Assembly (NCBI GenBank): GCA_036557185.1
Contig: DATBHZ010000075.1
Location: forward strand, 1 to 37,349
Reading direction: 5' to 3'
From: DATBHZ01 sp036557185
GTDB lineage: Bacteria > Actinomycetota > Acidimicrobiia > IMCC26256 > JAENVU01
Length of the DNA: 37,349 bases
Below are positions 1-8,114 of the stretch, piece by piece (the first letter of the stretch is position 1; the number at the start of each line of letters is the position of its first letter). The translations under genes were made by a program, and so were the position numbers. The notes under the pieces were generated by a model. That model ran no database searches, had not been told where the DNA came from, and saw nothing but the letters and a program-made list of their open reading frames with translations.

Positions 1-899
1 AGGATCGACGTGATCGGTGTCTTGAGCTCGTGGCTGACTGTCGCCACGAACTGCGTCTTCTGCCGATCCTGCTCGAGGAGCTCGGCGACCTGGGTCTGCT
101 CGGCGGCGTACAGCTCCGCCTTGGCGATGGCCGCTGCGACCGGCTCCGCGAACAGGATCAGCGCGTGGAGGTCGTACTCGTCGAACGTGCGCGAAGCCGT
201 GCACTCGACGCAGAGGACCCCGAGCAGCTCCCCGCGGTGAACGAGGGGCGCGCACATCGACCCGTGACCGGGATCGAGTCCGAGGCTCGCGCGCGGATCG
301 CCGGGATCAAGGTTCTTGGGGAGGAGCAGTGGCTCGCGCGTCATGGCGACGTGCCCTGCGATCGATTCGGTGGCGCGCACCCTGCCGTCGATCGGCAGGT
401 GACCGCCGCGCGACGCGACGATGCGCAGCTCGTCGTCGGCCTCGAGAAGCATGACAGCACCGTTCTCGGCGCCGAGCAGATCGAGAGCGTTGGCGAGGAT
501 GGCGTCGAGCACGTCGGGGAGGTCGAGCACCGAGTTCAGCGCCTTCCCCGCGTTCACGAGCGATGCGTTGAGGCGCAGTCGCGTTGCCATCGCCGAGCTC
601 AGGATCTGTTCGTCGACGAGCAGATCGCTGAGGCGCTGGAGGTGCACCTCCTTGCGCCACGCGTAGAAGCAGAATCCGAGCCCGACGAGCGCGATGAACC
701 CGCTGCCGAGTAGACGCGGCGCCGCGTCGCTGGAGAAGCCCGACGGATTCGAGGAGACCACGGCGGCCCCGAGCCCGATCGCCGCCAGGGCGACGATGCC
801 GATCGTCAGACCCCAGAGCTGCGTGCGCCGGTTGGCGACCTTCTCGATCGAAGGCTTTCCCGACGTCCGCATTCCCGCTGCCCGCGCTTCTTGGGCCAT
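1..899 (-). CDS. Sensor histidine kinase, N-terminal part (cut by window edge)
   Basis: Membrane-bound sensor kinase that would autophosphorylate on histidine and pass the signal to a response regulator. Reading the minus strand from the ATG at 899 gives 299 residues before the window ends. Two hydrophobic segments (about residues 27-48 and 62-80) are followed by a GAF-like domain (about 105-250) and the start of a HisKA dimerisation helix with the H-box VSHELKTP, phospho-acceptor near H290. The catalytic ATPase domain lies outside the window. The start at 899 has AGAGGG a few bases upstream; an internal ATG at 872 is the alternative. The GAF domain suggests a small-ligand or redox input, but no ligand can be read. 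The 123 bp behind it (900-1022) hold no gene. Confidence 0.85.
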   Translation of the reverse strand, partial: MAQEARAAGMRTSGKPSIEKVANRRTQLWGLTIGIVALAAIGLGAAVVSSNPSGFSSDAAPRLLGSGFIALVGLGFCFYAWRKEVHLQRLSDLLVDEQILSSAMATRLRLNASLVNAGKALNSVLDLPDVLDAILANALDLLGAENGAVMLLEADDELRIVASRGGHLPIDGRVRATESIAGHVAMTREPLLLPKNLDPGDPRASLGLDPGHGSMCAPLVHRGELLGVLCVECTASRTFDEYDLHALILFAEPVAAAIAKAELYAAEQTQVAELLEQDRQKTQFVATVSHELKTPITSI

Positions 900-1022
900 T
901 CGGCCCTCTGCAGCGTCGTTCCGGCGGAATCGTGGTCCCACGTAAGTCAGATCGGCGCCGGGACGCTCTTTTCTGAAGCAAGGGGGCGAGAAACGCGGCG
1001 AAACGCCTGGGTGACGCTCGGA

Positions 1023-1928
1023 TCAGCCGACGGCGAGGCTGTGGATCGTGGGGAACGTGTGTGGCAGCGGCGCCCAGGTCCGGCCGCCATTCGCTGATCG
1101 GTACACCGTGTCGCCGGACCATTCGGCGGCGCAGACCACCTCGCCGTCCGCGGCGAGGTGGTAGGGGCCCATCGGAGGGAACCGGTCGGGCAGGCCGGCC
1201 GACCGCCGCTCGAATGCGCCGCCCGGCGGTGACGCCCGGTACACAGCGGCGTCTTCTCCGAACGGGCCGCTCGACGCGCCGACGTACACGGCGTCATCGG
1301 CCATCGCGACGCATTGGAGGTAGCCGGCGTGCAGACCTTCGACGGTCCATGACCACGACGCACCACCGTCGTTGCTGAGGCCGAAGCCGCCCTCCGCGGC
1401 GACGCAGACCGTTCCATTGCGGGCCGCGACCTGGTGAACGTCGACCTCGGGCGCGAGGACGTTCGTCCAACTGTCGCCCTCGTCCAGTGACCGCCAAAGC
1501 CCTCCGACGTGCACGGAGACGTAGATCGCGGCGTCGCTGGTCGCGATGGACCACACATCCGGCCGGCCACCTGCGGCCGGGTTCTTCCACTCGTCACGGC
1601 CGTCCACGCCGTCGAAGGACGCGAGCTGCTCCAACTCGCCGTGCTCCAGCCGCGCGAGGTGCGCGCCTGCCGTGCCGATGAGGAGACGCTCGCTGTCGAG
1701 GGGCTGAGCAACCAGGCCGGCCCCGCGTTGGAAGCGCGCGACCTCGGACCACTGTGCCCCCGACTCGCGCATCACGCTCCGACCACCGACCAGGGCCCAG
1801 GACGTCCCGGCGCGAGTCGTGAAGAAGCCGACGTCGAGGCCGGAGACGACGGCTTCGGCCGTCTCGACGTCGAACACGCCCTCCGTCGTGGCCGCGAGGA
1901 TCGCTCGGCTGCGCGGACTGCGGCTCAC
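1023..1928 (-). CDS. Asp-box (BNR) repeat beta-propeller protein
   Basis: Predicted beta-propeller of 301 residues, resembling sialidase-type or photosystem-stability-type repeat proteins. Three Asp-box motifs are visible: SLDEGDSW, SNDGGASW and SANGGRTW. No signal peptide or membrane helix is seen, so a cytoplasmic location is likely. The GTG start at 1928 shares bases with the TGA of the upstream AlkB-type gene (GTGA), so the two are probably translationally coupled. Upstream sequence in the same frame belongs to another frame of the AlkB gene and is arginine-rich noise. Family members range from glycosidases to plain scaffolds. The catalytic residues of sialidases are not evident, so I would not call it an enzyme. 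Confidence 0.8.
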   Translation of the reverse strand: MSRSPRSRAILAATTEGVFDVETAEAVVSGLDVGFFTTRAGTSWALVGGRSVMRESGAQWSEVARFQRGAGLVAQPLDSERLLIGTAGAHLARLEHGELEQLASFDGVDGRDEWKNPAAGGRPDVWSIATSDAAIYVSVHVGGLWRSLDEGDSWTNVLAPEVDVHQVAARNGTVCVAAEGGFGLSNDGGASWSWTVEGLHAGYLQCVAMADDAVYVGASSGPFGEDAAVYRASPPGGAFERRSAGLPDRFPPMGPYHLAADGEVVCAAEWSGDTVYRSANGGRTWAPLPHTFPTIHSLAVG

Positions 1929-2605
1929 GCGCGCCCGCCGTTCGAGTACAGGAGCGGGGCCCGTGACCCGGGGCCGATCTCGGGCTTGCCGGTGCGTGAG
2001 GTCCATCGCCACGAGGCCGAGATCCTTCCGGCCTTGGCGCGGGCGGCGCCGCGGACCATCGGCACCGAGTGCTCCCACCCGCGCTGGCTGCGCCCGCCCA
2101 TCACGAGGAGGTCGCCGCCTGCCGGCGCGAGGTCGTGCGTGGCTCCCTGGAGCTCGTCGGTGAAGCGGTTCCGAGCGCCGGTGGGCCGGAGGAGCCACGG
2201 GCGCTGCGCGCCGAACGTCGCGATCGCGATGACCGTGTTCTCGCAGTAGCGCAGGTCGCTGTCGCGGTGGAAGCCCACGCAGTCGTTGCCGTCGCGGTAC
2301 CACGACAGCGCGAACCCGTCGAAGAAGACTCGATACCTCTGCTGGAGCGCTTGCTGCATCCTCTTGAAGACCGGGTGCGGCACGGGCTGGTTGCTCGGGC
2401 ACCAGGCCGAGACGCGCGGCTCGTCTCGATACTTCTCGTACCGGTAGACGCTGCCCTGACGCCAGGGGATCGTCCCGGTCAGCGCGTCGTACACCTCGCC
2501 GCTGTCCGTGACCCACCCGCGGGCGAGATCGAACCAGGAGCGCTCGTCGAGCTCGGTGCGCTCGAAGACGACCGAGTCATCGAGCGCTGGCACCGGTGCG
2601 GCCAT
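1925..2605 (-). CDS. AlkB-like 2-oxoglutarate/Fe(II) dioxygenase
   Basis: Putative oxidative demethylase of alkylated nucleic-acid bases, using Fe(II), 2-oxoglutarate and O2. The 226-residue protein has the iron-binding HRD motif (H113, D115), the distal histidine in WEHSV (H179) and the paired 2-oxoglutarate arginines in RISASWR (R194, R200), which match the AlkB spacing. Length fits the family. The ATG at 2605 is preferred; a longer frame from 2644 would run into the divergent VOC gene. It is first in a two-gene unit with the Asp-box protein. Substrate (DNA, RNA or protein) cannot be told from sequence; repair of alkylated DNA is the default family expectation. Confidence 0.88.
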   Translation of the reverse strand: MAAPVPALDDSVVFERTELDERSWFDLARGWVTDSGEVYDALTGTIPWRQGSVYRYEKYRDEPRVSAWCPSNQPVPHPVFKRMQQALQQRYRVFFDGFALSWYRDGNDCVGFHRDSDLRYCENTVIAIATFGAQRPWLLRPTGARNRFTDELQGATHDLAPAGGDLLVMGGRSQRGWEHSVPMVRGAARAKAGRISASWRWTSRTGKPEIGPGSRAPLLYSNGGRA

Positions 2606-2623
2606 GCCGTCGAGGATAGGGGG

Positions 2624-3100
2624 ATGCTCACAGGCATTGCCCACAGCGCGGTCTGCGTACCCGACGTCGAGGAGGCCGTGCGCTGGTACTCCGAGGTGCT
2701 CGGCTTCGAGGTGCTGTCACCTCCGTATCTCATGGAGGGCGACACGATCGCCCGCGACATGGGCGAGCTCATCCCGACACCTCGTCTCAAGGCCGCGATC
2801 GTCGGCCTCGGGAAGAGCGATCGGGTGCTGGAGCTCATCGAGTACCCGGGCTCCGGCGGGCGCCCTCGCGCCGACGACGCGTCGATCGTGGATCAGGGTC
2901 TCACCCATGTCGGTTTGGTTTGCGACGATGTCGCGACGACCCGCGCGGAGCTCGAGGCGAGAGGCGTGCACTTCCTCACTCGCGCGTCGGCGCAGCTGGT
3001 CGGGTTGCGCACGACGTGGTTCGAGGACCCCTACGGGACGGTGTTCATCCTCATGGAGAAGCAGCGCGCCCCGGACCGCCCCTACTACGCGCAGTCCTGA
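2624..3100 (+). CDS. VOC / glyoxalase-bleomycin resistance family protein
   Basis: A 158-residue vicinal-oxygen-chelate protein with two paired beta-alpha-beta-beta-beta modules: N-terminal IAHSAVCVPDVEEAVRWY and C-terminal LTHVGLVCDDVATTRAELE, ending in WFEDPYGTVFILME. Metal-ligand candidates are the His of IAHSA, the His of LTHVG and the Glu near the C-terminus. These suggest an active metalloenzyme such as a dioxygenase, lyase or epimerase, but the reaction is not identifiable. The ATG at 2624 has the purine-rich sequence GAGGATAGGGGG just before it. It diverges from the AlkB-type gene (about 18 bp between starts) and converges on the next gene with only 21 bp between stops. Confidence 0.82.
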   Translation: MLTGIAHSAVCVPDVEEAVRWYSEVLGFEVLSPPYLMEGDTIARDMGELIPTPRLKAAIVGLGKSDRVLELIEYPGSGGRPRADDASIVDQGLTHVGLVCDDVATTRAELEARGVHFLTRASAQLVGLRTTWFEDPYGTVFILMEKQRAPDRPYYAQS

Positions 3101-3121
3101 CGGTCGCGCCGGTGCTCGGGG

Positions 3122-3604
3122 TCAGATGTCGAGCGCGCACTTGTCGGTGACCTGCAACACCTCGAGCGTGCGACCGAGCCCGACGTAGACGGCGCAACAG
3201 AGCGTGAGGTCGAGGATCTCGTCGTCGGCGAACGCCTTGCGCAGTTCCTGGAAGAAGGCGTCGTCGATCCCGCGGTGGTCCGCGGCGAACCGCTCTGCGT
3301 ATGCGATCGCGAGCCGCTGACGTGTCGTGTAGCCGGGATAGCTCTCGGCTTCGTCGAGGTGCTCGTACAGTTCCTCGGTGACGCCCGCCTCGAGGACCGA
3401 CGGCGCGCGGAACGTCGCGCACGCCGAGCAGTCGTTCAGCTGCGCGATGCGCATGCGCGCCACCTCGCGCTCGGCCGCCGGGAGCTTGCTGCGCTGGTAG
3501 GCCGTCGTGATCATGCGGTCGACCATGCCCGCCATCTCCGGGCGCAGCGTCCAGAGCATCGCGGCGTCGCCGCCCGGCCCCTCGGGGATCGTGATACGTG
3601 CCAT
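3122..3604 (-). CDS. Carboxymuconolactone decarboxylase / AhpD-like protein
   Basis: A 160-residue all-helical protein of the CMD/AhpD family. It has the redox CxxC motif NDCSACATFR (C59, C62), which marks the AhpD-type peroxidase-partner branch rather than the true decarboxylase. It could protect the neighbouring Rieske oxygenase from peroxide, or act on a ring-cleavage product; neither is proven. It is last in a three-gene minus-strand operon: only 4 bp separate it from the SRPBCC gene upstream. Start ATG at 3604. Family membership is secure, specific role is not. Confidence 0.85.
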   Translation of the reverse strand: MARITIPEGPGGDAAMLWTLRPEMAGMVDRMITTAYQRSKLPAAEREVARMRIAQLNDCSACATFRAPSVLEAGVTEELYEHLDEAESYPGYTTRQRLAIAYAERFAADHRGIDDAFFQELRKAFADDEILDLTLCCAVYVGLGRTLEVLQVTDKCALDI

Positions 3605-3608
3605 GCGC

Positions 3609-4127
3609 TCAGGGTACGGCGCGCTCGCCGGGCTCGGCTCCCGACGTCGAGTCGACGAGATCGGGCCGGTACTCGGGATGCTGGCTCAGCCACTCCGACG
3701 CTCGCCGCATGCTCTGCTCGTTGTTCTTGTTGATGAACTTGTAGATCGGCCCCTCGAACCACTTCCAGGGTGCCTTCTGCAGGTTGTAGGTCTCGTCGAA
3801 CTCGAAGCGCGTGCTGTTGGCACCGATCGGCACGAGGCGGATGTGCCCGATCTGGTCGTTGCCGGGTGTTCCCGAGATCATCGTGTACGTGTAGCCGCGT
3901 TCGGGCTCGACGTCCGACACGAGCTCGAGCGCCGAACCCGTGCGGCCGAACGGCATCTTGAAGAGCACGCGGCGCAGGCGCCCGTTGTGGTGCTCGTCGC
4001 CCGGCCAGAGGACGTCGACGCGTTGCACCATCGGTGCGTAGTCGGTCCATCGGTCGTAGTCCTGGAACAACGCCCAGATACGAGCGGCGGAGTGCGGCAT
4101 CTCGAACGAGTATCGATGTTGGCGCAT
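3609..4127 (-). CDS. SRPBCC (START-like / polyketide cyclase-type) protein
   Basis: A 172-residue START/Bet v1-fold protein that would bind a hydrophobic small molecule in a central cavity. The opening MRQHRYSFEMPHSAARIWAL and the internal strand-turn pattern (RGYTYTMISGTPGNDQIGHIRLVPIG) fit the coenzyme Q-binding/polyketide cyclase branch. It lies 18 bp downstream of the Rieske oxygenase and 4 bp upstream of the CMD-like gene, so the three are very likely one operon. A role in binding or cyclising the substrate or product of the oxygenase is inference from position. No signal peptide or catalytic residue is obvious. Confidence 0.8.
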   Translation of the reverse strand: MRQHRYSFEMPHSAARIWALFQDYDRWTDYAPMVQRVDVLWPGDEHHNGRLRRVLFKMPFGRTGSALELVSDVEPERGYTYTMISGTPGNDQIGHIRLVPIGANSTRFEFDETYNLQKAPWKWFEGPIYKFINKNNEQSMRRASEWLSQHPEYRPDLVDSTSGAEPGERAVP

Positions 4128-4145
4128 CGGCGCCCTCCGGTTGCG

Positions 4146-5456
4146 CTAGGCCTTTTGCAGGTACTGGTCGATGACCCGGTGCATGTGCAGCAGGTTGCTC
4201 TCTTGGCGCGGGTTGAGCCGCAACGCGTCGAAGCCGAGCGACTTCATGCCGATCTGGACCTCCGCCATGTTGGCGTAGTCCTGGTTGGTGATCGGGCCCC
4301 AGTCGATCTCGTGCCAGTCCTGGTACACCCGGTGCTCCACCTCGCGCGCGGGCGCGTCGGGCCGCGGTGTCTCGAGCACCCACGTGTCGTGGATCGCCTG
4401 GTCGGGGTCGAGGCCGAGCGGGCGCGCGCGGAAGACGATCGCGCTGCCGGGATAGAGCGGCCCGACGATGTTCGGGAAGACGAACGGATCCTCCGCGCTC
4501 GTCATCTGCTCGGGCTCGAACCCCGAGACGTCGAGACCTCGATCCGCGAGCAGCGCCATGCGGCGGCGCTGGTACGCCGGGAGCAGCTCGCCCGCCGGGA
4601 GGCCCTCTGCGACGAGCTCGTCGACGAGCGCGCGCTCGTCGCCGAGGAATGCTCCGCCGAGGCCGGCCACGAGCGCGCGGAGGATCGCGCCCTCGTCGAC
4701 ACCTTCGGGCGCGGGCACGCGAGGGCTGCCCTGCAGCCGTCGCCGCGCCCCGGGGAGGCGCCCGTAGTGCGCGTGCTTTCCGAGCTGCTCGTACTCGATG
4801 CTCGTGTCGTCGGTCCACGGAAGGATCTGCGGATGCGTTCCCTGGACGTGGTACGCCTCGTTGAACGCGTCGACGACCGCCTTCCAATTCGCGGGGAGAA
4901 CCGTGGTCCTGTAACCCCGCAGGCGCATGCGGTCGAGGTGGTACGGAGCCAGCAGATCGGCGACGGGACCGAGGAAGTCCTCCAGCGGCTCGGCGCCCGG
5001 ATCGAGGTTCACGAAGACGAACCCTCCCCACGACCCGACGCGAACGGGCGCGAGGCACAGTCCCTCGGGGATCGCTCCGAACTCCTCCGCGTCGACGATC
5101 TCGACGAGCTTCCCGTCGAGGGAGTACTGCCACGCGTGATAGCGGCAGCTGATCGTGTCGGCATCGAACGAGCCCGAGCCCTCTGCCAGCCGCGTGCCGC
5201 GGTGCAGACACGCGTTGTGGAATGCCCTGATGCTCTCGTCGGCGTTGCGCACGAGCAGGATCGATTGGTCGCCGATCCTGTATTCGAGGTAGCTCCCCGG
5301 TCCGGAGAGCTCCTCCTCCCTGCACGCGATCTGCCAGACGCGGTACCAGAGGCGCTCCATCTCGAGCTCGGCGAACTCGTGCGACGTGTACCGCTCCTTG
5401 GGCACGCGACCGTCGTCACGAACCAGCATGTCGGCGAGCTGGAACACCTCTGTCAT
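4146..5456 (-). CDS. Rieske non-heme iron ring-hydroxylating oxygenase, large subunit
   Basis: Terminal oxygenase that adds oxygen to an aromatic or sterol-like substrate using electrons from a separate reductase. In 436 residues the Rieske [2Fe-2S] ligands are C83-x-H85 (CLHRG) and C104-x2-H107 (CRYHAW). The mononuclear iron site follows in FNEAYHVQGTHP (E200, H203, H208). Start ATG at 5456 with an AGG-containing purine stretch upstream. No ferredoxin, reductase or beta subunit gene lies nearby, so it is probably a single-component alpha-only type relying on shared electron donors. It leads an operon with SRPBCC and CMD-like genes and diverges from an acyl-CoA synthetase, suggesting one degradation module. 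Substrate unknown. Confidence 0.92.
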   Translation of the reverse strand: MTEVFQLADMLVRDDGRVPKERYTSHEFAELEMERLWYRVWQIACREEELSGPGSYLEYRIGDQSILLVRNADESIRAFHNACLHRGTRLAEGSGSFDADTISCRYHAWQYSLDGKLVEIVDAEEFGAIPEGLCLAPVRVGSWGGFVFVNLDPGAEPLEDFLGPVADLLAPYHLDRMRLRGYRTTVLPANWKAVVDAFNEAYHVQGTHPQILPWTDDTSIEYEQLGKHAHYGRLPGARRRLQGSPRVPAPEGVDEGAILRALVAGLGGAFLGDERALVDELVAEGLPAGELLPAYQRRRMALLADRGLDVSGFEPEQMTSAEDPFVFPNIVGPLYPGSAIVFRARPLGLDPDQAIHDTWVLETPRPDAPAREVEHRVYQDWHEIDWGPITNQDYANMAEVQIGMKSLGFDALRLNPRQESNLLHMHRVIDQYLQKA

Positions 5457-5483
5457 CGGACCTCGTTCCCGAATCCTGCGGGC

Positions 5484-5493
5484 AATGTAGCTT
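5484..5493. promoter_or_regulatory. Overlapping divergent -10 boxes between Rieske operon and CoA ligase
   Basis: The 44-bp gap between divergent starts contains TAGCTT on the plus strand (5488-5493), 7 bases before the GTG at 5501, and TACATT on the minus strand (5489-5484), 27 bases before the ATG at 5456. Both fit a TANNNT -10 pattern and share bases, so the two promoters would compete. The plus transcript would be leaderless. No clear -35 boxes. Confidence 0.4.
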
Positions 5494-5500
5494 CGCTCCG

Positions 5501-7138
5501 GTGGAGTTCAACCTCGCCGACCTGTTCGAATGCGTCGCCGACTCCGTTCCCGAAGACGAAGCGGTCGTGTGGGGTTCGATTCGCTGGACGTATGCAGCAC
5601 TCGACGAGGCAGCGACCCGTTTCGCGAACGGCCTTGCCGCGCTCGGCGTGGGTGCCGGTGACCACGTAGGGATCGCGCTGCGCGACCGGCCGGAGCACCT
5701 GCAAGCGATGCTCGCCTGCTACAAGCTCCGAGCGGTCCCGATCAACGTCAACTACCGGTACGTGAGCGACGAGCTTCGCTACCTGTGCGATGACGCCGAG
5801 CTGGTTGCGCTGATCGCCGGCCCGGACCAGCTGGCGAGCATGGGCGGCGCGCTCCCGCGCATCGCGATCGAGCTCGATGGCGGGGACGCGCACGCGCCGG
5901 CGAGCGCGCTGCCCTTCGCGAACGTCGCCGCGGGAGACGCGGCACGCGCGTTCGGGCAGCGCTCGGGCGAAGACCATTACATCCTGTACACCGGTGGCAC
6001 GACGGGCATGCCCAAGGGCGTCGTCTGGCGGCAGGAGGACATCTTCTTCGCAGCCATGGGAGGCGGGAACCCGGGCGGGCCACCGATCGAGGAGCCGTCG
6101 GCGATCCGCGCGAGCGTGCTCGGCAACCGCGCAGGCCGCGTGCGGCCGTTCCTCGGTCCCGACGATCCGCCGCCGGAGCATCTCGTCACGCTGGCGATCG
6201 GTCCGCTCGTCCACGCGAGCGGCCAGTGGTCGGCGCTGGGAACGCTCCTCGCGGGCGGGACCGTGGTGCTCTTCCCCGACGACCACGCGGATGCGGCGCG
6301 TGTGCTCGACGTGATGGCGGCAGAGCGCGTCGTCGCGTGCAATGTCGTCGGCGATGCGATCGCGCGCCCGATGATCGAGCTCCTCGAGGCGGAGCCGGGG
6401 CGATGGGACCTGTCCGCGCTGCTGCTCCTGGGCTCGGGCGGATCGATCTTCTCGGGCGATGTGAAAGACCGCATGCTCGCGGCCATCCCCTCGCTGCTCG
6501 CGATCATCGACGGCATCGGCTCGTCCGAGTCGCCCGCGCAAGCGGTCGCCGTCACCACCCGCGGAGGAACACCGACGGCATCGCTCCGCTTCTCGGCGAA
6601 GCCCACGACGATCGTGGTCGACGACGCGTTGCGTCCGATCCCGCCGGGCACCGGTGTCCCGGGCCGCCTCGCCACGACGGGGCACGTACCGCTCGGGTAC
6701 TACAAGGACCTCGACCGCTCCGCGCGAACGTTCGTCGAGATCGAGGGAAAGCGGTGGTCGCTCCCGGGCGACATGGCGGTGATCGACGCCGACGGGACCG
6801 TTCGGCTGCTCGGCCGCGGATCGCAGTGCATCAACACCGGGGGAGAGAAGGTCTACCCGGAAGAGGTGGAAGCGGTGCTGAAGCAGCACGACGCGGTCGA
6901 GGACGCGCTCGTCATCGGTGTCCCCGACGAGCGGTGGGGCCAGCGCGTGTGCGCGATCGTCGAGCCTGCGGGACACGACGAGCTCACGCTCGACGCGCTG
7001 CAGGAGCACTGCAGGGGGAAGATCGCCGGTTACAAGGTGCCGCGTCAGCTGCGGATGGTGGACCGCATCAAGCGTCTGCCGAACGGCAAGGCGGACTACG
7101 TGTGGGCGTCGAAGACCGCGGTGTCGCCCACGGCCTGA
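5501..7138 (+). CDS. AMP-binding acyl-CoA synthetase / ligase
   Basis: ANL-superfamily ligase of 545 residues that would adenylate a carboxylic acid and form its CoA thioester. The phosphate-binding loop is YTGGTTGMPKG (about residues 160-171). The C-terminal hinge region carries GEKVYPEEVEAVL, and the catalytic lysine is in LPNGKADY near the end. It resembles actinobacterial fatty- or steroid-acid CoA ligases, but the substrate is not readable. The GTG start at 5501 has no Shine-Dalgarno sequence and sits 7 bases after TAGCTT, suggesting a leaderless message. It diverges from the Rieske operon, so CoA activation of the oxygenated product (or its precursor) is a reasonable inference. It converges on the next gene with 13 bp between stops. 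Confidence 0.9.
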   Translation: MEFNLADLFECVADSVPEDEAVVWGSIRWTYAALDEAATRFANGLAALGVGAGDHVGIALRDRPEHLQAMLACYKLRAVPINVNYRYVSDELRYLCDDAELVALIAGPDQLASMGGALPRIAIELDGGDAHAPASALPFANVAAGDAARAFGQRSGEDHYILYTGGTTGMPKGVVWRQEDIFFAAMGGGNPGGPPIEEPSAIRASVLGNRAGRVRPFLGPDDPPPEHLVTLAIGPLVHASGQWSALGTLLAGGTVVLFPDDHADAARVLDVMAAERVVACNVVGDAIARPMIELLEAEPGRWDLSALLLLGSGGSIFSGDVKDRMLAAIPSLLAIIDGIGSSESPAQAVAVTTRGGTPTASLRFSAKPTTIVVDDALRPIPPGTGVPGRLATTGHVPLGYYKDLDRSARTFVEIEGKRWSLPGDMAVIDADGTVRLLGRGSQCINTGGEKVYPEEVEAVLKQHDAVEDALVIGVPDERWGQRVCAIVEPAGHDELTLDALQEHCRGKIAGYKVPRQLRMVDRIKRLPNGKADYVWASKTAVSPTA

Positions 7139-7151
7139 GCAGTTGCGGCGC

Positions 7152-8114
7152 CTACGGCGTGAGCACGACGCGTCCGAACGCGCGGCGGCTCTCGATGTAT
7201 GCGTGCGCCTCGGCTGCTTCGGAGAGCGGATAGGTCCGATCGATCACCGCCTGGAGCCTGCCGAGCGCGACGTCGTCGACGAGCGCCCCGATCATCTCCT
7301 GCGCGCGTGGTGTCGTGATCTCGGCGCCGAGGAACACGCCCGTCAGGGAGCAGTTGCCCATCGACAGCAGTGACACGTCGAACGGCTGTGGATCGCGGCC
7401 CGCGTTGCCGACACTGATCAAGCGGCCGCGCGGCGTCAGGCACTCGGCGCTGCCGGTCAGGACGGCACCGCCGACCGAGTCCACGACGAGATCGGCCCCG
7501 CGGCCGCCGGTTGCGGTGCGCACCGCTGCGACCCAATCGCGCTGCGTGTAGTCGATGCCGGTATCGAGCCCGAGATCGGTGAGGCGGTCCAGCCGGTCGC
7601 GGCTCGACGCGGTGGCCAACACCGTGGCGCCGGCGCGTTTCGCCAGCTGGATCGCAGCGATCCCGAGCCCTCCCGCGCCGGCTTGCACGAGCACCGTCTC
7701 GCCCGCGGTGAGCTTGCCGAACTCGAAGAGACAGTCGTGCGCCGTGCCGAACGCCACAGGAACGCACGCCGCGCTCGCGAGGTCGCCTCCGTCGGGGATC
7801 AACCATGTGAGCAACGACGGCACGACCACGAGCTCGGCGTGGGAGCCCCACAGCATCGTGGCGACCACGCGTTGGCCGACGACGCGATCGGTGACGCCCT
7901 CGCCGACCTCGCGGATGGTTCCCGCGCACTGGTAGCCCACCACGTGTGGTGTGCTCGCCATCTCGCCGCCCGCCCGGTTGAGCGTGTCGCCACCCTCGAT
8001 GCTGATCACCTCGACGTCGATCAGCACGCAGCCGGGTTGGATGACCGGATCGTCGACGTCTTCGTACTGGAACACGTCCGGCGGTCCGGTCTTGTAGTAG
8101 ACGGCCGCCTTCAC
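7152..8114 (-). CDS. MDR-superfamily quinone oxidoreductase-like dehydrogenase
   Basis: A 320-residue NAD(P)H-dependent medium-chain reductase. It has a GroES-like N-terminal domain and a Rossmann fold with AGAGGLGIAAIQLAKR. The cysteine-rich zinc loop and the GHE zinc ligand of alcohol dehydrogenases are absent, placing it with zeta-crystallin/QOR-type enzymes that reduce quinones or enones. The GTG start at 8114 shares GTGA with the stop of the DUF3089 gene, so it is probably co-translated with it. The electron acceptor is unknown. Confidence 0.88.
   Translation of the reverse strand: MKAAVYYKTGPPDVFQYEDVDDPVIQPGCVLIDVEVISIEGGDTLNRAGGEMASTPHVVGYQCAGTIREVGEGVTDRVVGQRVVATMLWGSHAELVVVPSLLTWLIPDGGDLASAACVPVAFGTAHDCLFEFGKLTAGETVLVQAGAGGLGIAAIQLAKRAGATVLATASSRDRLDRLTDLGLDTGIDYTQRDWVAAVRTATGGRGADLVVDSVGGAVLTGSAECLTPRGRLISVGNAGRDPQPFDVSLLSMGNCSLTGVFLGAEITTPRAQEMIGALVDDVALGRLQAVIDRTYPLSEAAEAHAYIESRRAFGRVVLTP

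Noticed and set aside
30..713. Long plus-strand open frame opposite the sensor kinase
   Set aside because: Arg/Glu/Val-rich composition and no motifs. The minus strand encodes a clear GAF/HisKA protein across the same bases.
3507..5669. 720-codon plus-strand open frame
   Set aside because: Antisense to the SRPBCC and Rieske genes; repetitive V/E/R/L content typical of the complement of GC-rich genes.
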